Assembly (NCBI GenBank): GCA_020002185.1
Contig: CM034534.1
Coordinates: 13,546,534-13,610,533, forward strand
DNA from: Paraescarpia echinospica
Lineage: Eukaryota; Annelida; Polychaeta; Sabellida; Siboglinidae
DNA length: 64,000 bases
Direction of reading: 5' to 3'
A model generated the notes under the pieces. It was not told where the DNA came from and ran no database searches. It worked only from the letters and a program-made list of their open reading frames with translations. The position numbers and the translations under genes were made by a program. Numbering within the stretch: position 1 is the stretch's first letter; every line of letters begins with the position of its first letter. This document shows positions 23,993-37,601 of the stretch, one piece after another.

Positions 23993-25479
23993 AGGTACAG
24001 GGACGCCAATAAACCATTCTGTCAAAATAGTCCTGTCGAAGAGGAAGATTTATTGACACCTTACCACTGTGTGACAGATATGTTTACTGCAATAGTAATG
24101 TTTTGTATGTAAACATTTCCCGTATTTTCACTCGCCTCAGTCTACGTTCCTTGGTTTCCTTATGCTTAGACCGTTGGCCTATGTCATATATAAAGTGCAA
24201 CCTTATTAGGGTAACAAATGTCATAAATTGTCTGTCTGTGATTCGGTTCCCAGAAGTTTCACTAATTACAATAAACCTGCTGAAATAAACAGATTGTATC
24301 ATTGAGTTTTGCATTGCTAAATTCTGTAAAACGACGATATTTGCATATAACATATTGATGCCAAAAATGTTTATGACAAAATCGAAACATTTTCAATGGA
24401 GCCAGGCTCCGAATGGAACGTAGGCGTATAGGTAGTACAGTTTGACTGGCAGTACATGGCCGGTTTGCCTAGAGTTTGTTTCAGCTGTGTACAGTAAATA
24501 GTACCTCTGTGTGCTTTCCAGACCTCAGGTCCATACCGTGGTTGACGGGGGGAGGAGCGATATTAAAAATCTCTAACTGCACCCCTTAAGGCCGCCAATT
24601 GCACCCCCTGAGACTTCCAACTGAACAAAACCTTCAATTACACCCTCTTGAGATAGCCAACGTCAACCCTCTTGAGGCCCCCAGAAAACCTCCAACTGGA
24701 TTCCCCTTAAGACCTCTTATAAGGAACTTTTTTTCGTCGAACAGAACTTTTTTCGTGAACGAATGGGTGCGTTCGCACCCTTCACATCCCAGCCTACGGC
24801 CCTGGTTCTGTTGTAAAGCAATTTTTCAGTGGTTAGCCTCGATTACAAAGGCGCCATGACGTGGCAGCACTTTTTCGCCTCTCACAACCTCCTGGCGAAG
24901 TCACGCAGCCTGGCGAAAGTCGGTTAAGCGAGACTACTCAGTGGCCGGCGATTGGCTGAAGTAAATAGTCGATAGGCGTCAGGATGGTGGTGTAGTTATA
25001 GGCAGTATGTGACAGATGGCGCCGCGGTGCCTCTTTCTCACGTGAATGGAACAACTGCTCTAAAGATTGTGACGAAATCGCTAGCTAGACTTTGTTTAAT
25101 ATAAGATTGGCATATATCTTATAAGGGCAGGTTACTAACAATTGAACAATCGATAGACTCTCGACAAACCAAAGCATTCTTTATCAAACTGGCATAGCTC
25201 TGGACGGCAGCCCTATTAGGGATAATCTCAGAACGTCAATGTCCGATATATAAAAAATACTTTCGTTTGGGGGCGGGCGGTTTGATACAGTTTCGTCTGG
25301 CGTCGGACATTGATATTATACTTCTGACCGACACTGTTAATATACTGGTATCTCAATGTTTACAAAACTTCGTATAAAGGAAGGGGTGCGGGCTGAGGCC
25401 AGATGAAAATAATTTAACTTAATATCTGATATTATCCCTTACATCGTGTGTTGTATTGATGTGCGTTTTTCCGTTACAG

Positions 25480-26536
25480 AGATTTCTCGATCTTTTCTCA
25501 GAGGAAGCCACATCACATGGCAGATGCTCTTCTCAGCCTGAAGAACTCGGTCCAGGCTCCTCCCCCACACGCCCCGACACAGATGCCGGGTCTGATCTCC
25601 CCCATGGGTCCCGGTCTAACGCCATACGCCACCCCGCCGTTCTCCTACACCGTCAACCACCAGCCCCAGATGGGCAATGCGAACTACCCGTGTCCGGCAT
25701 CGTGCCAATACCCCCCAACCCCCGTTAGCACGGGACCATGTGCTGCCGACCACTCGGCCCAGGGTGCCGCCTACTTCCCTTCGATGAGCGTCAATGTATC
25801 CATGAGCATGAACGTCGGCATGTACAACGACTGGAACTGCGCGTATCCGTCCGCCGCGCAATGTAGTACGCCGTATTCGCCGGCGCAGGGCGCCCACCAC
25901 TCGCTGTCTAATCACTGCTCGCCCGGAAATCGCGGGTACGCATGCGCGTACGCCGACCCGCGCAACGTCGGTCCTATGTACGGCTACGAGCCTCCGACGA
26001 CGACGGCGGCAGATGGAGGGGCGAAGCTCTCGGGGTTGCTGGCGTCGTTCAGCGCCGTGCGAACACGGGGCGGCAAGACGAGCATTATGGGGTGTGGCGC
26101 CAAGGTCAACCTATGCCGCATTTGTGGGAAGACATACGCCCGTCCGAGCACGCTCAAAACCCATCTACGCACCCATTCGGGTGAGAAACCCTACCGTTGT
26201 CAGATGTGCACCAAATCCTTTTCGCAGGCGGCCAATCTGACCGCGCACCTGCGTACGCACAGTGGAGAGAAGCCCTTCCGGTGTCCCGTGTGCGCGCGCA
26301 GCTTCTCCCAGAGTTCCTCGGTGACGACGCACATGCGCACGCATTCGGGTGAGCGGCCATACCAGTGTCGTATGTGCAAGAAGGCCTTCTCCGACAGCTC
26401 GACGCTGACGAAGCACCTAAGGATCCACTCCGGGGAGAAACCGTACCAGTGCAAACTGTGTCTTCTTCGTTTCTCTCAGTCCGGAAACCTCAACCGGCAC
26501 ATGCGCGTTCACAGCGGAAGTTCCGGCAACGAGTAA
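25480..26536 (+). CDS. gl: Glass, photoreceptor zinc-finger transcription factor, last exon
   Basis: A tttccgttacag acceptor precedes 25480 and TAA ends at 26536. Five C2H2 fingers at about residues 200-332, counted from the internal ATG 25517, have the Glass signature almost residue for residue: [69 protein letters not shown]. The Pro/Tyr/Ser-rich N-terminal part holds the conserved [17 protein letters not shown] motif known from fly Glass. Glass is a nuclear DNA-binding activator of photoreceptor differentiation. Upstream of ATG 25517 the frame stays open to the acceptor and fits the exon 19375-19529, giving about 403 residues in total. The exon is GC-richer than its surroundings, as expected for conserved coding sequence. 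Confidence 0.95.
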
Positions 26537-26657
26537 CTTGCCTGCGTGGCTGTTATATTACAACAAACTGCATTGATCCAATACAATATAATTACATACT
26601 GTATGTAAAGATTTTGAACGTGATGATGTTAACGTTCATATCTCGGCAACTGATTGA

Positions 26658-26663
26658 AATAAA
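26658..26663 (+). terminator. AATAAA polyadenylation signal of glass
   Basis: The first plus-strand AATAAA after the glass stop codon, 122 bases downstream. It implies a short 3'UTR. Confidence 0.55.
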
Positions 26664-26699
26664 GTCTCGAATTGTATCGATTAATATGAACCTGCATGT

Positions 26700-27600
26700 A
26701 CGAACATTTCACTAGTAACCGTTTACGTCCATTATTGTGGCAGCTACTTTGTATTTATGTAATTGTTCTGAGTTGTGTTCACTGGTTAACTAACATATGT
26801 ACATCTATATTTATTTGTTAGGCGTAGATCTACAACAAAACTTACAAATAAATACTTACAAAATCAGCAAACATGACATGTTGGCGTTCAACCCGGAAAA
26901 TTCTCGCAATTGTTTTGTTGTACGACGAAAACTCGCCGGTATATGCCAAAGCGCGTTCGATCTCATTATTAGTAATGATTCCAACATCAAATCGAATGAT
27001 TGTTACGTTCTGATGCTACAACAACTACACATTCTAATTACTTACACATCAAGGCCCAAGCACACACGAACGCACATAAATACACATCATAATTTTATTG
27101 TTTCTAGCGTGGAATTTGTTGAGCTGCTGATTTAGTTTCATTTTATAAGGTGCATCCTCGAGAGCGACTATCATAATCTTAGAGGAGTCATTGTCCCTAG
27201 TTTCGCAGTATTCAGGCATTTCAAATAATACACCCATGCCAAAATTATAATAGTTTTGCGCTATTTCTACTATTTATACACTTACTATTGGACTTGATTG
27301 TATTATATGTGTTATTTAAGTTGCATGACGGGTCGAATATAAATTCTTCTTCTTCTCTGTCAGCTTCTTCAGCCAAGCGTACACATTCCATTAATGCAAA
27401 GAACACTGCTCATTTGCATTTTGTCATATCACGAAAAAACTGGTAGATATCTCATGGAGAACATTTATACTTAGATACCCGGAAATGAGGACTATCTATT
27501 TATGTAAAAAACAACTTGCCACCAGAGTCTTGAAACGAAAATCGCTTTCTAGGCAAATTTGTTATATTGAGCGTCCGGCCTAGAAAGAACACATCGCACC
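26700..27600. other. No recognisable gene
   Basis: AT-rich intergenic sequence downstream of glass. No domain or element is recognised. Confidence 0.4.
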
Positions 27601-27616
27601 CACATGCATACATAAA

Positions 27617-28066
<450 letters not shown>

Positions 28067-28085
28067 CCGAAATTACCTAGTTAAA

Positions 28086-28445
28086 TTACGTAACCCACGT
28101 CAATACTATACCTGCCACCTCCACCCCGCCGAACTTAACAAGATTTAACAAGATTGCCATCCAGAAAATTAACTCTAGATGGCAGGTGGACAAGGAAGCC
28201 TTTTGGCTTATCGAGAGTCCAATACTTTTTATCTACGTGTCTCGTAAACATATTCACGCTACTAGTGCCAACACAATCGGGAGATAATCTGTTCCATTCA
28301 TTTACAGTCAATACTTCCATTATCTTGTGCACAGTTGCAGCTTGGCCGTATTCGATACGCCACCTCTTGAAGGCGTCGTAAACCTTTTCACGAAGGAGTT
28401 CATCCGATTTGTTTATTTCTTCCAAAGACCCCCACTCAAGTTCAA
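28086..28445 (-). pseudogene. Death-domain protein, C-terminal exon interrupted by a LINE tail
   Basis: The minus-strand frame reads LEWGSLEEINKSDELLREKV and then KRWRIEYGQAATVHKIMEV, which fits helices 3-5 of a death domain (LREKVY, W, G-ATV pattern). At about 28315 it runs into a CR1/L2-like LINE 3' fragment. Directly beyond the LINE tail (28135 downward) the sequence reads FGGVEVAGIVLTWVT and stops (28086-28088), which would suit the last helix and C-terminus. So a truncated LINE probably split the exon. The acceptor near 28445 is weak. No other exon of this gene was found. Death domains mediate assembly of apoptosis and innate-immune signalling complexes; the specific protein is unknown. 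Confidence 0.5.
28136..28315 (-). mobile_element. 5'-truncated CR1/L2-like LINE 3' tail
   Basis: The minus-strand copy contains the ORF2 end (NEWNRLSPDCVG), the CTCTCGATAAGCCAAA segment, the terminal hairpin and the AATCTTGTTAA repeats. It is inserted in the death-domain exon. Confidence 0.85.
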
Positions 28446-28539
28446 CTCACGCATAATGCCTTTTATTCCTTTATGACCTATTCGTGGTCGGACAAGAACG
28501 TGAACCCCTCGTACCAGTACTGTTTAACAATATTTAACA

Positions 28540-30654
28540 GTATTTAACAAGATTTAACAAGATTGCCATCCAGAAAACTAACTGTAGATGGCAGGTGGCC
28601 AAGGAAGTCGTTTGGTTTATCGAGAGTCCAATACTTTTTATTTACGTGTATCCCGCCCTTTTAAGGTATGTATCAATTTTTTGTTTAAACATTCACGCTA
28701 CTAGCACTAACACAATCAGGATATAATATGTTCCATTCATTTACAGTCCTTTGTGAGAATGCGAACTTTCTTATATCTAACCTATACTGCTCCTTTACTA
28801 ATGTAACTTCATGTCATCTGGTCCTTCTATCTTTCTTAACTGAGAAAAAAATTTCGATCAATATTTTCTAACCATTCAATATTTTAAATACTTAAATCTG
28901 AACTCCTCTCAATCTCTTGGTCTCCACATTTTAGGCGTATTTCGTAACTATGATCCCTCAGTTTTTGTATCATTTTAGTTGCTCTCCTCTGTACTCTTTC
29001 TAGCATGTGTATATCCTTTCTGCGATATGGCCTCCACGCTTGATTACACTATTCTAAATGAGGCCTAACTGTTGTTTTGTACAACGGTATTATTAGCTCT
29101 TTTACCTTACACGTTATCATTCGCCTAATTAATCCAAGGATTTGATTTCCCTTTGAAGCGGCGATACCGCACTGCTCTGAAACCTTCATATCAGCACTGA
29201 TGGTTAACCCTGAGTCCTTTTCTTTTACAGTAGTACTTAGTACAGAACCTCCCATTGTAAATTGTACATCTTCGTTCCCAAGTCATGTGTGGAGGCATTT
29301 ACATTTCCCAAAATTAAACAACATTTGCCATTTTTCAGACCATTAATGTTGATCAACCTGTCAAGATCATCTCGTAAATGCTGTCTATCTCAATCACGTT
29401 TAATCCTTCTAAACACTTTTGTATCATCCGCAAATGTAAACACCTTGCTTGCTATATCATTGTCCAAATCGTTGATATATATTAAGAATAATATACGTCC
29501 CAGTACTGATCCCTGTGGTACCCCACTCAAAACTGTCTTCTGTCAATTAGCCATTTTTCTATCCAGTTAATTAAATCATTTCCTGTGTCATGGGCCTTTA
29601 GTTTAAATAGTAACCTTTAGTGTGGCACTTTGTTGAAAGCTTTGTCGAAAGCTTTCTGAAAATATAAGTAGATGATGTCTACTGGTGGTCCCTCGTTTAC
29701 CCACTTAGTGATATCTTCAAAAAAACATAACATATTTGTTAAGCAAGTCCTCGCTTTTAGAAACCCATGTTGAGATGGGTTTAGCAAAGTTATGTTTAAC
29801 AAGAAAATCCACCATGTGATCTTTAATTAGTCTTTCTAATAATTTGCAAATCACTGGCGTTAAACTCACTGGTCTGTAGTTCTCTGTCTTATTTCTGGAG
29901 AAAAAAATTAAATAACGGTATAATGTTTGCTTCTTTCCATTCTAAAGGAACCACTCCCTCTTCTAATGACAAGTTGAAAACTGTTGCAAGTGGTATACTA
30001 ATTTGTTCTACAATGTCCAATAGTAGCTTGGGCGGAATTCCATCCACTCCAGGCGATTTATTACCCTTCATAGCACTAATATATGTTCTTAGCTACCATA
30101 TCCGAGGTTACAATTAACTGTCCTAAATAGTCTGATTCTGCCCCCTTGAACTTAGCCCCTGGTACTGGCAGTGAACTAATATCTTCCCTTAAACACCGTT
30201 TGTACTTAATTTTTCCAATGGCTTCTTTCGATAAGTATTTCTTTCTGGACGGTTTCCCTGTTTTTTGTTCAAGGGAACAAATTTATCGACGATGCACTCT
30301 ATTTCACTCTTTAAGATATTCTAGCATTTTGTTGCTGTCTTATTCTTCAGTGTGTTGTTCTAGTCTATCTTCGCTAAATGTTTCCTCATTTCCTTAAATC
30401 TTCCTTTGTGGAAATTTATCCTGCACTGCTTTTTATTATTTCTTTCTGATTTTACTTTGATGGTAAAATGTATCTGGTTGTGATCACTACTTCCCAGTGG
30501 CTCACATAATTTGACAATATCAACTAATTCATTCTGTGAGGCCAAAACTATGTCTAACACATTCTCACCCCTGGTAGGCTCTAGCACATGTTGAGAAAGG
30601 AAACTGTCTTGTACTAAAACTAAAAACGTGTGGTCCCCACTCTCCGTACTCTGT
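28540..30654 (-). mobile_element. CR1/L2-like LINE, 5'-truncated copy
   Basis: Reverse-oriented copy of the element at 42128-45426, starting within the endonuclease region (DHTFLVLVQDSFLSQHVLEP, 30640 downward) and continuing through SDHNQI, the RT segments NKSPGVDGIPPKLLL and QHGFLKA, and the 3' tail. Numerous stops and frameshifts make it inactive. The sequence matches the plus copy until ACTCTG at about 30654, where the match ends. Confidence 0.92.
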
Positions 30655-31230
30655 TGCGGCAGCGGTTGCTGCGTCGGTGTCAGCGTTGGTATCGGCGACA
30701 CAGCGTACTTCCAAGCATAGTTCCGACAGTCGCACGGATGCTTGCATCGACAGACATGGCCCGCGGGTCGTTCCATCACTCCGTCATCGACTCCGCCCGG
30801 GGAGTGAATGCCGACTGAGATCATGGATCACGCGATTGCGTGCAATAACTAGAATCTCGCTGACTATCGTGGACTATGCCGGACTCTTTGACGTCTTTCT
30901 CTGAACTCGGGACTACGGGATCGTAGAAATCGGCGGATCCCCCTTTCCGATTGTTCCTCGCCGACCCGACGTTCCGCCTGACAACAATGATCTCACCTAC
31001 AAGGTGTTGACAGAGAGCCATGACGGTCTTGAAGCCAATGGCCGTTGGGTTGATGTTGGTGTGTCGGCGATGATATAGTCAGACACGTTGTCCGCGGGTT
31101 CCTCTTCGTCTACGTCACTGTTGTAGTATTGTCCAGGTGCAACCTCTACCTGATTCGTCGTCTCCCACAACTGACTTCTTCTGCTGCCTTTCGTTTTAAC
31201 GATCGTCGCCAACCTAAAATACCATATATT
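30655..31230. other. Unassigned sequence next to the LINE and Harbinger remnants
   Basis: CpG-rich, with an acidic minus-strand open frame (30997-31212, including YYNSDVDEEEPADNVSDYII). No family is recognised. It could be a remnant of the Harbinger element's second gene or a host exon. Confidence 0.2.
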
Positions 31231-31235
31231 AAGCG

Positions 31236-31266
<31 letters not shown>

Positions 31267-31321
31267 TAGTTTTTTAAATGTAATTTAATCTGTAATTTTC
31301 AAATCATATTTCATGTTTTCA

Positions 31322-31970
31322 GTGTCCCCCAACAGCTGAGAAGCGGACGGCCGTCGCTACTGGTTTCCTGTATAGGTGGAATGTGCCGAACTGCGTAGGG
31401 GAACTTGATGGGACGCACGCGATGCTAAGGCCACCTATGAATTCGGGATCCACTTATTTCAATTATAAGCATAGTTTCAGCGTTGTGATGATGGCACTGG
31501 TTGACGCGAACTATAAGTTTCTTTATGTTGGTGTGGGAGCAAACGGTAGAATCTCCGATGGGGGCGTATTCAACGGTCGTTCACCGGAGCATTCTTTGGA
31601 GAATAACTCTGCGAACTTACCTCCACCAACAAGCTTTCCAGGAGATAACCGACCAGTGAATCACTTTATTGTTGCTAACGAGGCATTTGGCTTGGAAGAG
31701 TATCTAATAAAGCCTTATCCACACAGACACCTCGATTCTGCCTAGCGAGTCTATAACTACTGCTTGTCTCGAGCGAGAAGGGTAGTTGAGAATGCGTTCG
31801 GTATCTTAGAGAACAGATTCAGAGTTTTTTCAACCATGTCGCTCTGGAACCAGAAAGGGTGAACAAGATCGCCTTCGCTTGCTGTGCTCTTTACAACTTC
31901 TTAAGAGTGAATGCAGGTACCGCGTGTGTTAATCCCGTAGCCGGCCACGAGGATCCAGCGACCCATGATA
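31322..31970 (+). pseudogene. PIF/Harbinger (HARBI1-like) transposase remnant
   Basis: After a tgttttcag acceptor-like site the frame reads RWNVPNCVGELDGTHAML, GSTYFNYKHSFSVVMMALVD, VGANGRISDGGVFNGR and VANEAFGLEEYLIKPYP, the DDE domain of PIF/Harbinger nucleases in the right order. A TAG at 31743 and then a frameshift near 31833 interrupt the C-terminal part ([16 protein letters not shown], then [20 protein letters not shown]). No start and no terminal repeats were found. It is a dead partial copy; a HARBI1-derived host gene is less likely given the stops. Confidence 0.88.
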
Positions 31971-32199
31971 TCACCCAGGGGCTTGGAGGAACGACCCCAT
32001 ATTAGCTCAAGCGGCTCTTCCTACCGGTCACAATCCCATACACAGAGCCAAAGCACAACGCGGTTACTTGTGTGCCTTCGTCAACGCCCAAATTGGAGCT
32101 GTGCCATGGCAATGGTAAAAGAAGCCCTACATCTCCCAGTCAAAACGAGGTCTGTCGTAAAGCTGCCAAGAGGTGCGTGAATCGAAGGTCAAATAAGAT

Positions 32200-33330
32200 C
32201 ATCGTCAAATGATGAATTTTCGAAATTGGGCGCTTCCGCAAACCTCTTTATATTACAATGATTGCGCATCTACTATATTTAATTAGGCCACGTTATATAT
32301 GTTTTAATTAATTTTAACAGGGAGACAGTAGGCTTTCCTGTGGTATGTGACATGGCCATGGGTAGCTAATTACCGTTGATAGGCAACCGTTGATGTTGCA
32401 TAACTTTTGTGGGATGGCACAACTTCAAATATATATCAGTTGACGATGACTCTGTTTAACCGTCGCTTCACACATACTGCATCACCTGACAGCTCCTTGT
32501 CATATCTCATGATGACCGGAATAAATTGTTCTTCCACGCAATGTATGATATGTGTATAGAAATCAAGTAGGGGCAAATAAATTGTATGACTGTTTCTAGT
32601 ACTTGGGTAGACCTAATTCAGAACACCACCTTTTTGGCACGAGTAATGTAAGACACAATAAGGCTCATACAATAGGCATAACTCTTTACCGAACTAAAAT
32701 ACAGGTACTTAGCTTTGATCAGAACGGTTTACATTCATGCTCATTGTAAGTATATAGCTTCGGGGATCAGATCAATCCTTTTGAAAAAAATTATTCTACG
32801 TTATGCGTGGAACATATTGACAAATTTAAGGGTCATTGTTCCAAATAATGTACAAATGGGTTTGTAGCAGGACCAAAAATCAGTGTTTGATTCTAAACAA
32901 TTAAGTTACATTTTCTTATTAAACATATAAAGAGGCGTATTTTCCATAAATAATTCAATGTAATATGTGTTACTTTTGTTATGACAATTACTTGAAGTCA
33001 AACTTGATTTTCATCGCGGGTCCAGTGTCATGGACGAAAAATTATTATACTACATACAATTTGAGCATTTAAAATTACATGTGAATGGGAAAATATTGTT
33101 GTTTTCAGGCTTCGGTTGGATATTGTAAGCCTTAATTTATTATATCGGACGCTGCCAGAAGGACGTCACTTCTAGACACTGGATGAAGAAAAACTGAAGT
33201 CATCGTGTCCGGTTGCGTCTATAACAACTAAAGAAAAGAGTTACGCATGCACACACGCACGCACGCACGCACGCACGCACATACGCGCGTGAAATTGTGA
33301 TAGCTTGGTCACTGCGACTCACAATGTGCC
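32200..33330. other. No recognisable gene
   Basis: AT-rich. The only feature seen is a short ACGC tandem tract at about 33248-33280. Confidence 0.45.
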
Positions 33331-33336
33331 GAAAAA

Positions 33337-33950
33337 TGGGCGTAGCAGTTTGATGCCATGGTGACGCCTGAGTCCCATTTGATAGCTGTGTGCAGGTCTG
33401 AAATGTTCATTTCAAGGACTAGGCATTACTTAGCCGCTGGTGCGACAGAACAAGTAGTGCATGCGTTTGTTACAAGCAGAACCGATGTTGGAAACGCGTT
33501 TGTTCACCGTCTCCCTCTGAAGCAATTAGTGTCTAAAACGGCCGCAGAGAGTACAAAACTGGGTGTCCAGCCCTTTGCATGACGCCACGAAATTCTGTCA
33601 TGCGATACTGCTGCTACCGAATGCAGCAAGAGTTGAATTCAAAATCTTGTTGCTCGTTCATCGAGCACTGGCTGGGCAGACACCTCAGTGCATTGCACAT
33701 TGTGTCAACCGATGTTAACCAATGTCAGTCGGTTAGGTCGCTGAGTTCCAGTGAAAGCAATCTGCTTCGCGTCTCGCGTGCAAAATGACATTGGGGTGAC
33801 CGGTCATTTGCTCTGTCAGCTCCGACACTACGGAACTCCCTGGAAACTACTCCAAAGCACACCTTATTTAAAGCAGTCTATACGACGAGCAACGACTGTT
33901 GGACAGGGCCTAAACAATATACAAGTTGATTTGTTTTTATTTGACTGGAG
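33337..33950 (+). mobile_element. Jockey/CR1-type non-LTR retrotransposon ORF2 C-terminus, degraded
   Basis: The plus-strand pieces in shifting frames read FDAMVTPESHLIAVCRSEMF, ATEQVVHAFVTSRTDVGNAF, then HWLGRHLSALH and SVRSLSSSESNLLRVSR, matching the post-RT region seen in many jockey/CR1/L2-type elements. At least three frameshifts or stops are present. It is a family distinct from the CR1/L2-like copies at 28 and 42 kb. Confidence 0.75.
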
Positions 33951-34466
33951 TTCAGTTTTAGACACCGATGACGTCATTGCAGTGTTAAGGCGGCGATACA
34001 CGGTACGATTGTCTCGGATGAAACCGTCCGATTATCATGTAAACGATGAAATCGTATCGTGTGGCAGTCCGTCCGAGTCAATTGCATCCGAGTCATTCTC
34101 TCGATTCGAAATTGGGACGCGTCTTGTATTTGTTACGATTTAATCGGATCAAACGTGGGCGTGACCAATCACAAACCAATCAGAGATCAGTAGGTTGACC
34201 TCTGAACCTCTGAAAAAAGATGGCGGAAAAAAATGTCTGTGCGGTTGTCGACAGCGGATTTTGAAACTTTGGTTGACCTATAGGTCCATGTATATACCTT
34301 CTTTTCCTTTTTCGTTTTGAAATTTGCAAACGAAAAAGGAAAAGCAAACAATGTTCATTTTTCGTTTTCATATTTGAAGTACGAAAACGAAAAACGAATA
34401 CAATATACTATTCGCGGTTTTTCTAAGAAATGTTGGAGAAAAAAAAATAACGATAACACAAACTGT

Positions 34467-34911
<445 letters not shown>

Positions 34912-35199
34912 GCGCCACTGCAGAGGTAATGATTGTTGGATTGGGTTGTTGCTCTATGAGTGGTGTCAGTTGGTAAGTGTTGCTGCCCTTAACTACGCCA
35001 ATTTCCCTGTCCAAAAACATTAAGTTTAAAGGATATAAAATGAGAAGGGCACTAGGCAAGCTGCCATTTAAAAAATACTTGCACTTGAACTTAATCCGAG
35101 AAAGCCGGTTTCGTTTGCGGCAATTTCCCGCGGCTTTACCCCCAGATTCGGGTAGAGACGATGATTGGCTCTCAGGCCAACTATGAAGTAACACATTAA

Positions 35200-37160
35200 A
35201 TAAGGATACACTTTTATTAGATAATACTATAAAAAAAATTATTCAACTTTAAACTCATATTGAAACATGTCACACACAAAATAAACCGAAATTAAAGTTT
35301 GTTCGTAGTTTAGTGCATTTTAATCACATGCATATTCACTAGGTGGCAGCTCTCACGGCTGTCAACAAGTGGGCAGTCAAAACGCGACTCTGAGCCAGAC
35401 TATCTTCCTGGCGAAGTCACCCAGCCAGGCGAGAGTCGGTTAAGCGAAATTAAGTGTGCTAGAATTCCCGATCACCAAACTGAGTGTGGGCAACAATATT
35501 TGGCGACAGTTTCATATTTCCACATAGTCGTTTTTAGCCGTTTATTATTAACTAATTTATCAACATTTCGTAAGTGAACAGTCATAATTATTACAATTAA
35601 TTTATTCATAACCCCGTATACTAAAAAGATTGCCATATGTCACAGAAGTAATATAAACAATGTTTGTGCGAAACTAACAATTTTTGCAGGGCAATTCAAA
35701 TGAACTCACCAATGGGATATCGGATTCAGGGGCTTTAAGTTCCACACGGTATGGCATGTTTTCCCAATATGCCAAATGATTCCCAGGTTTTATTTTTGCG
35801 ATAGCATTGCGATAGCGGTATTACTATTGTAATGCTATTGCGACAGTGTCATAACTATTGTGGTAGCATCTCGATAGTATGTATTATTAGCAAGAAGGGA
35901 TAGCGAATACAATAGTATAGTACGTATTATTAGTATGAAGGGATAGCAAATACAAAGGAACAGCCGTTCCAAATCATAACTGACGCGTGGCACAATAACG
36001 CTGTCTATAGTTTAGAGGCTTTTGATTATAAATAGTCAATCCGGAAATGACGCAGCACCTCATGGTCGATGATTAATGATGTTATAAATAAGTAAAATTC
36101 AATGACGTCGGAACAAAAATGGTTAATACTGAGGTGAGGGCTTACCTCGCCACTATTGGATATGACATCGGAAAACGGGATGTGGGGGGCTGTTGAATTT
36201 TTTTCGCGATAACGTTCAGAATGTTTGCAAGAAATCAGAGGGTGTGGATGAACTGAAGATTTTCACGGAACAATTACGAAATTGTATTATGCAATTATGT
36301 AAATTCAACTCGGAAGTTGCAGTTCGAATGACGCTCGCCAATAAATCTTTAAAACCCCTAATTTATTTTGGGATTAAGCCCCCACACCCTCTACATGGGG
36401 AAGCTGAGCCTCCAAGTTCCGACGCCTATGCAATTACTAAAAATGAAAATGCACGTCCACGAGCACTGTTTTTATGTGACACAAGTAGACCTGTTGATCA
36501 GTTAGACAACGGTCGTTACTATCTATAGTTTAGTGTATCATCGACGATAACTACCGATAGTTACATTTACGATAGGTGGTCCAAAATACTGACAACTATT
36601 ACAAAGAATGTTAACTATTGTAATTATGTGCTGTGAACATTTGAGGTGTTTCAGACTTCTGTTTGCCTGATGTGTACGCAACCACGTTTTTTTAAAGTTT
36701 CAGCTCATACGGGCAGTGCAACATTTCACAAGCCCCCCAAGCTCCCAAACCCCCCTGTCCAGACGCCTGTGTATTTGGTTTCCTGGTCATCGTATACTAT
36801 AATTACACACACACGCGCGCACACAATTGTAGCTGTAGATACTAATTCGTTCTAGGCTATATTTTATTATTATAACTACCTATCATTGACAAATTATGAA
36901 AATCGAAATCTGGAGAGGGCAGCAAAAACTACCACGGCATAGACATAGATTGAAGCTGAAGGACGTGAATTGCCATGACAACGCGCGATGACTTAGTGGA
37001 TCCGAGTGAACGAGCGCAGCTGGCAGTGCTCCCCCTGCAGACTAAATCACGCACTAAATGTGGGCTAAACACGGCCGACCCATTTCCCAAAAAGTCTTTC
37101 AACCATTATCGCCGATACCCAACAGACCGTAATTATATATTTAACGATCGAGATTAAGGT
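35200..37160. other. No recognisable gene
   Basis: This includes a segment around 35398-35450 (CTGGCGAAGTCAC, GAGTCGGTTAAGCG) also found at 24890-24940, so a dispersed repeat is present. No coding family is recognised. Confidence 0.4.
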
Positions 37161-37167
37161 TGATTTC

Positions 37168-37290
37168 GCACGCGCGCGCGCGCGCGTGTGTGTGCGTGTG
37201 TGTGTGCGTGCGTGCGTGTGAGTGAGTACATGCATGCGTACGTGTATGACCGCGTGCATGCTAGTCTGTTTGAGTGTGTTCATGTGCGCG
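37168..37290. repeat. (CG)n/(TG)n simple repeat
   Basis: CGCGCG passes into TGTGTGCG units. The Cys/Val frame is an artefact. Confidence 0.85.
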
Positions 37291-37601
37291 TGCACATGCA
37301 ACTTCTTCTTGAAACACTTGTACCCTCTCCTGTTGTTTCTACCAGGGGTAGTTTACGTAGTGACCACCCCTGGCTTGTGAGGCTGGTTGGGAGTGACATT
37401 CTACGTGACCCATCTGATGTTTTCCAGAGACGAGCCATTGGAAGGATGAGGTGTTATCTGAACCAACAAAGACTTTAGCACATGAACATGGCTACTGCGG
37501 GCAGGTTCAATTAGAGGAGGGTAAGGCACAATCGTTTTCTGGATGGTATCAGCACAAAATACAAAAGGACGTAATGGAACCAGACATAATGAATTATACC
37601 A

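Noticed and set aside
24535..24812. Possible hAT element with CAGG-type ends
   Set aside because: Ends are only loosely similar and no target duplication is seen.
25616..25915. Arg-rich minus-strand frame over the glass exon
   Set aside because: Antisense shadow of a GC-rich conserved coding exon.
36193..36528. 111-residue plus-strand frame
   Set aside because: No domain recognised, and its 3' part overlaps repeat-like CCCCCAC sequence seen in the MITE near 41 kb.
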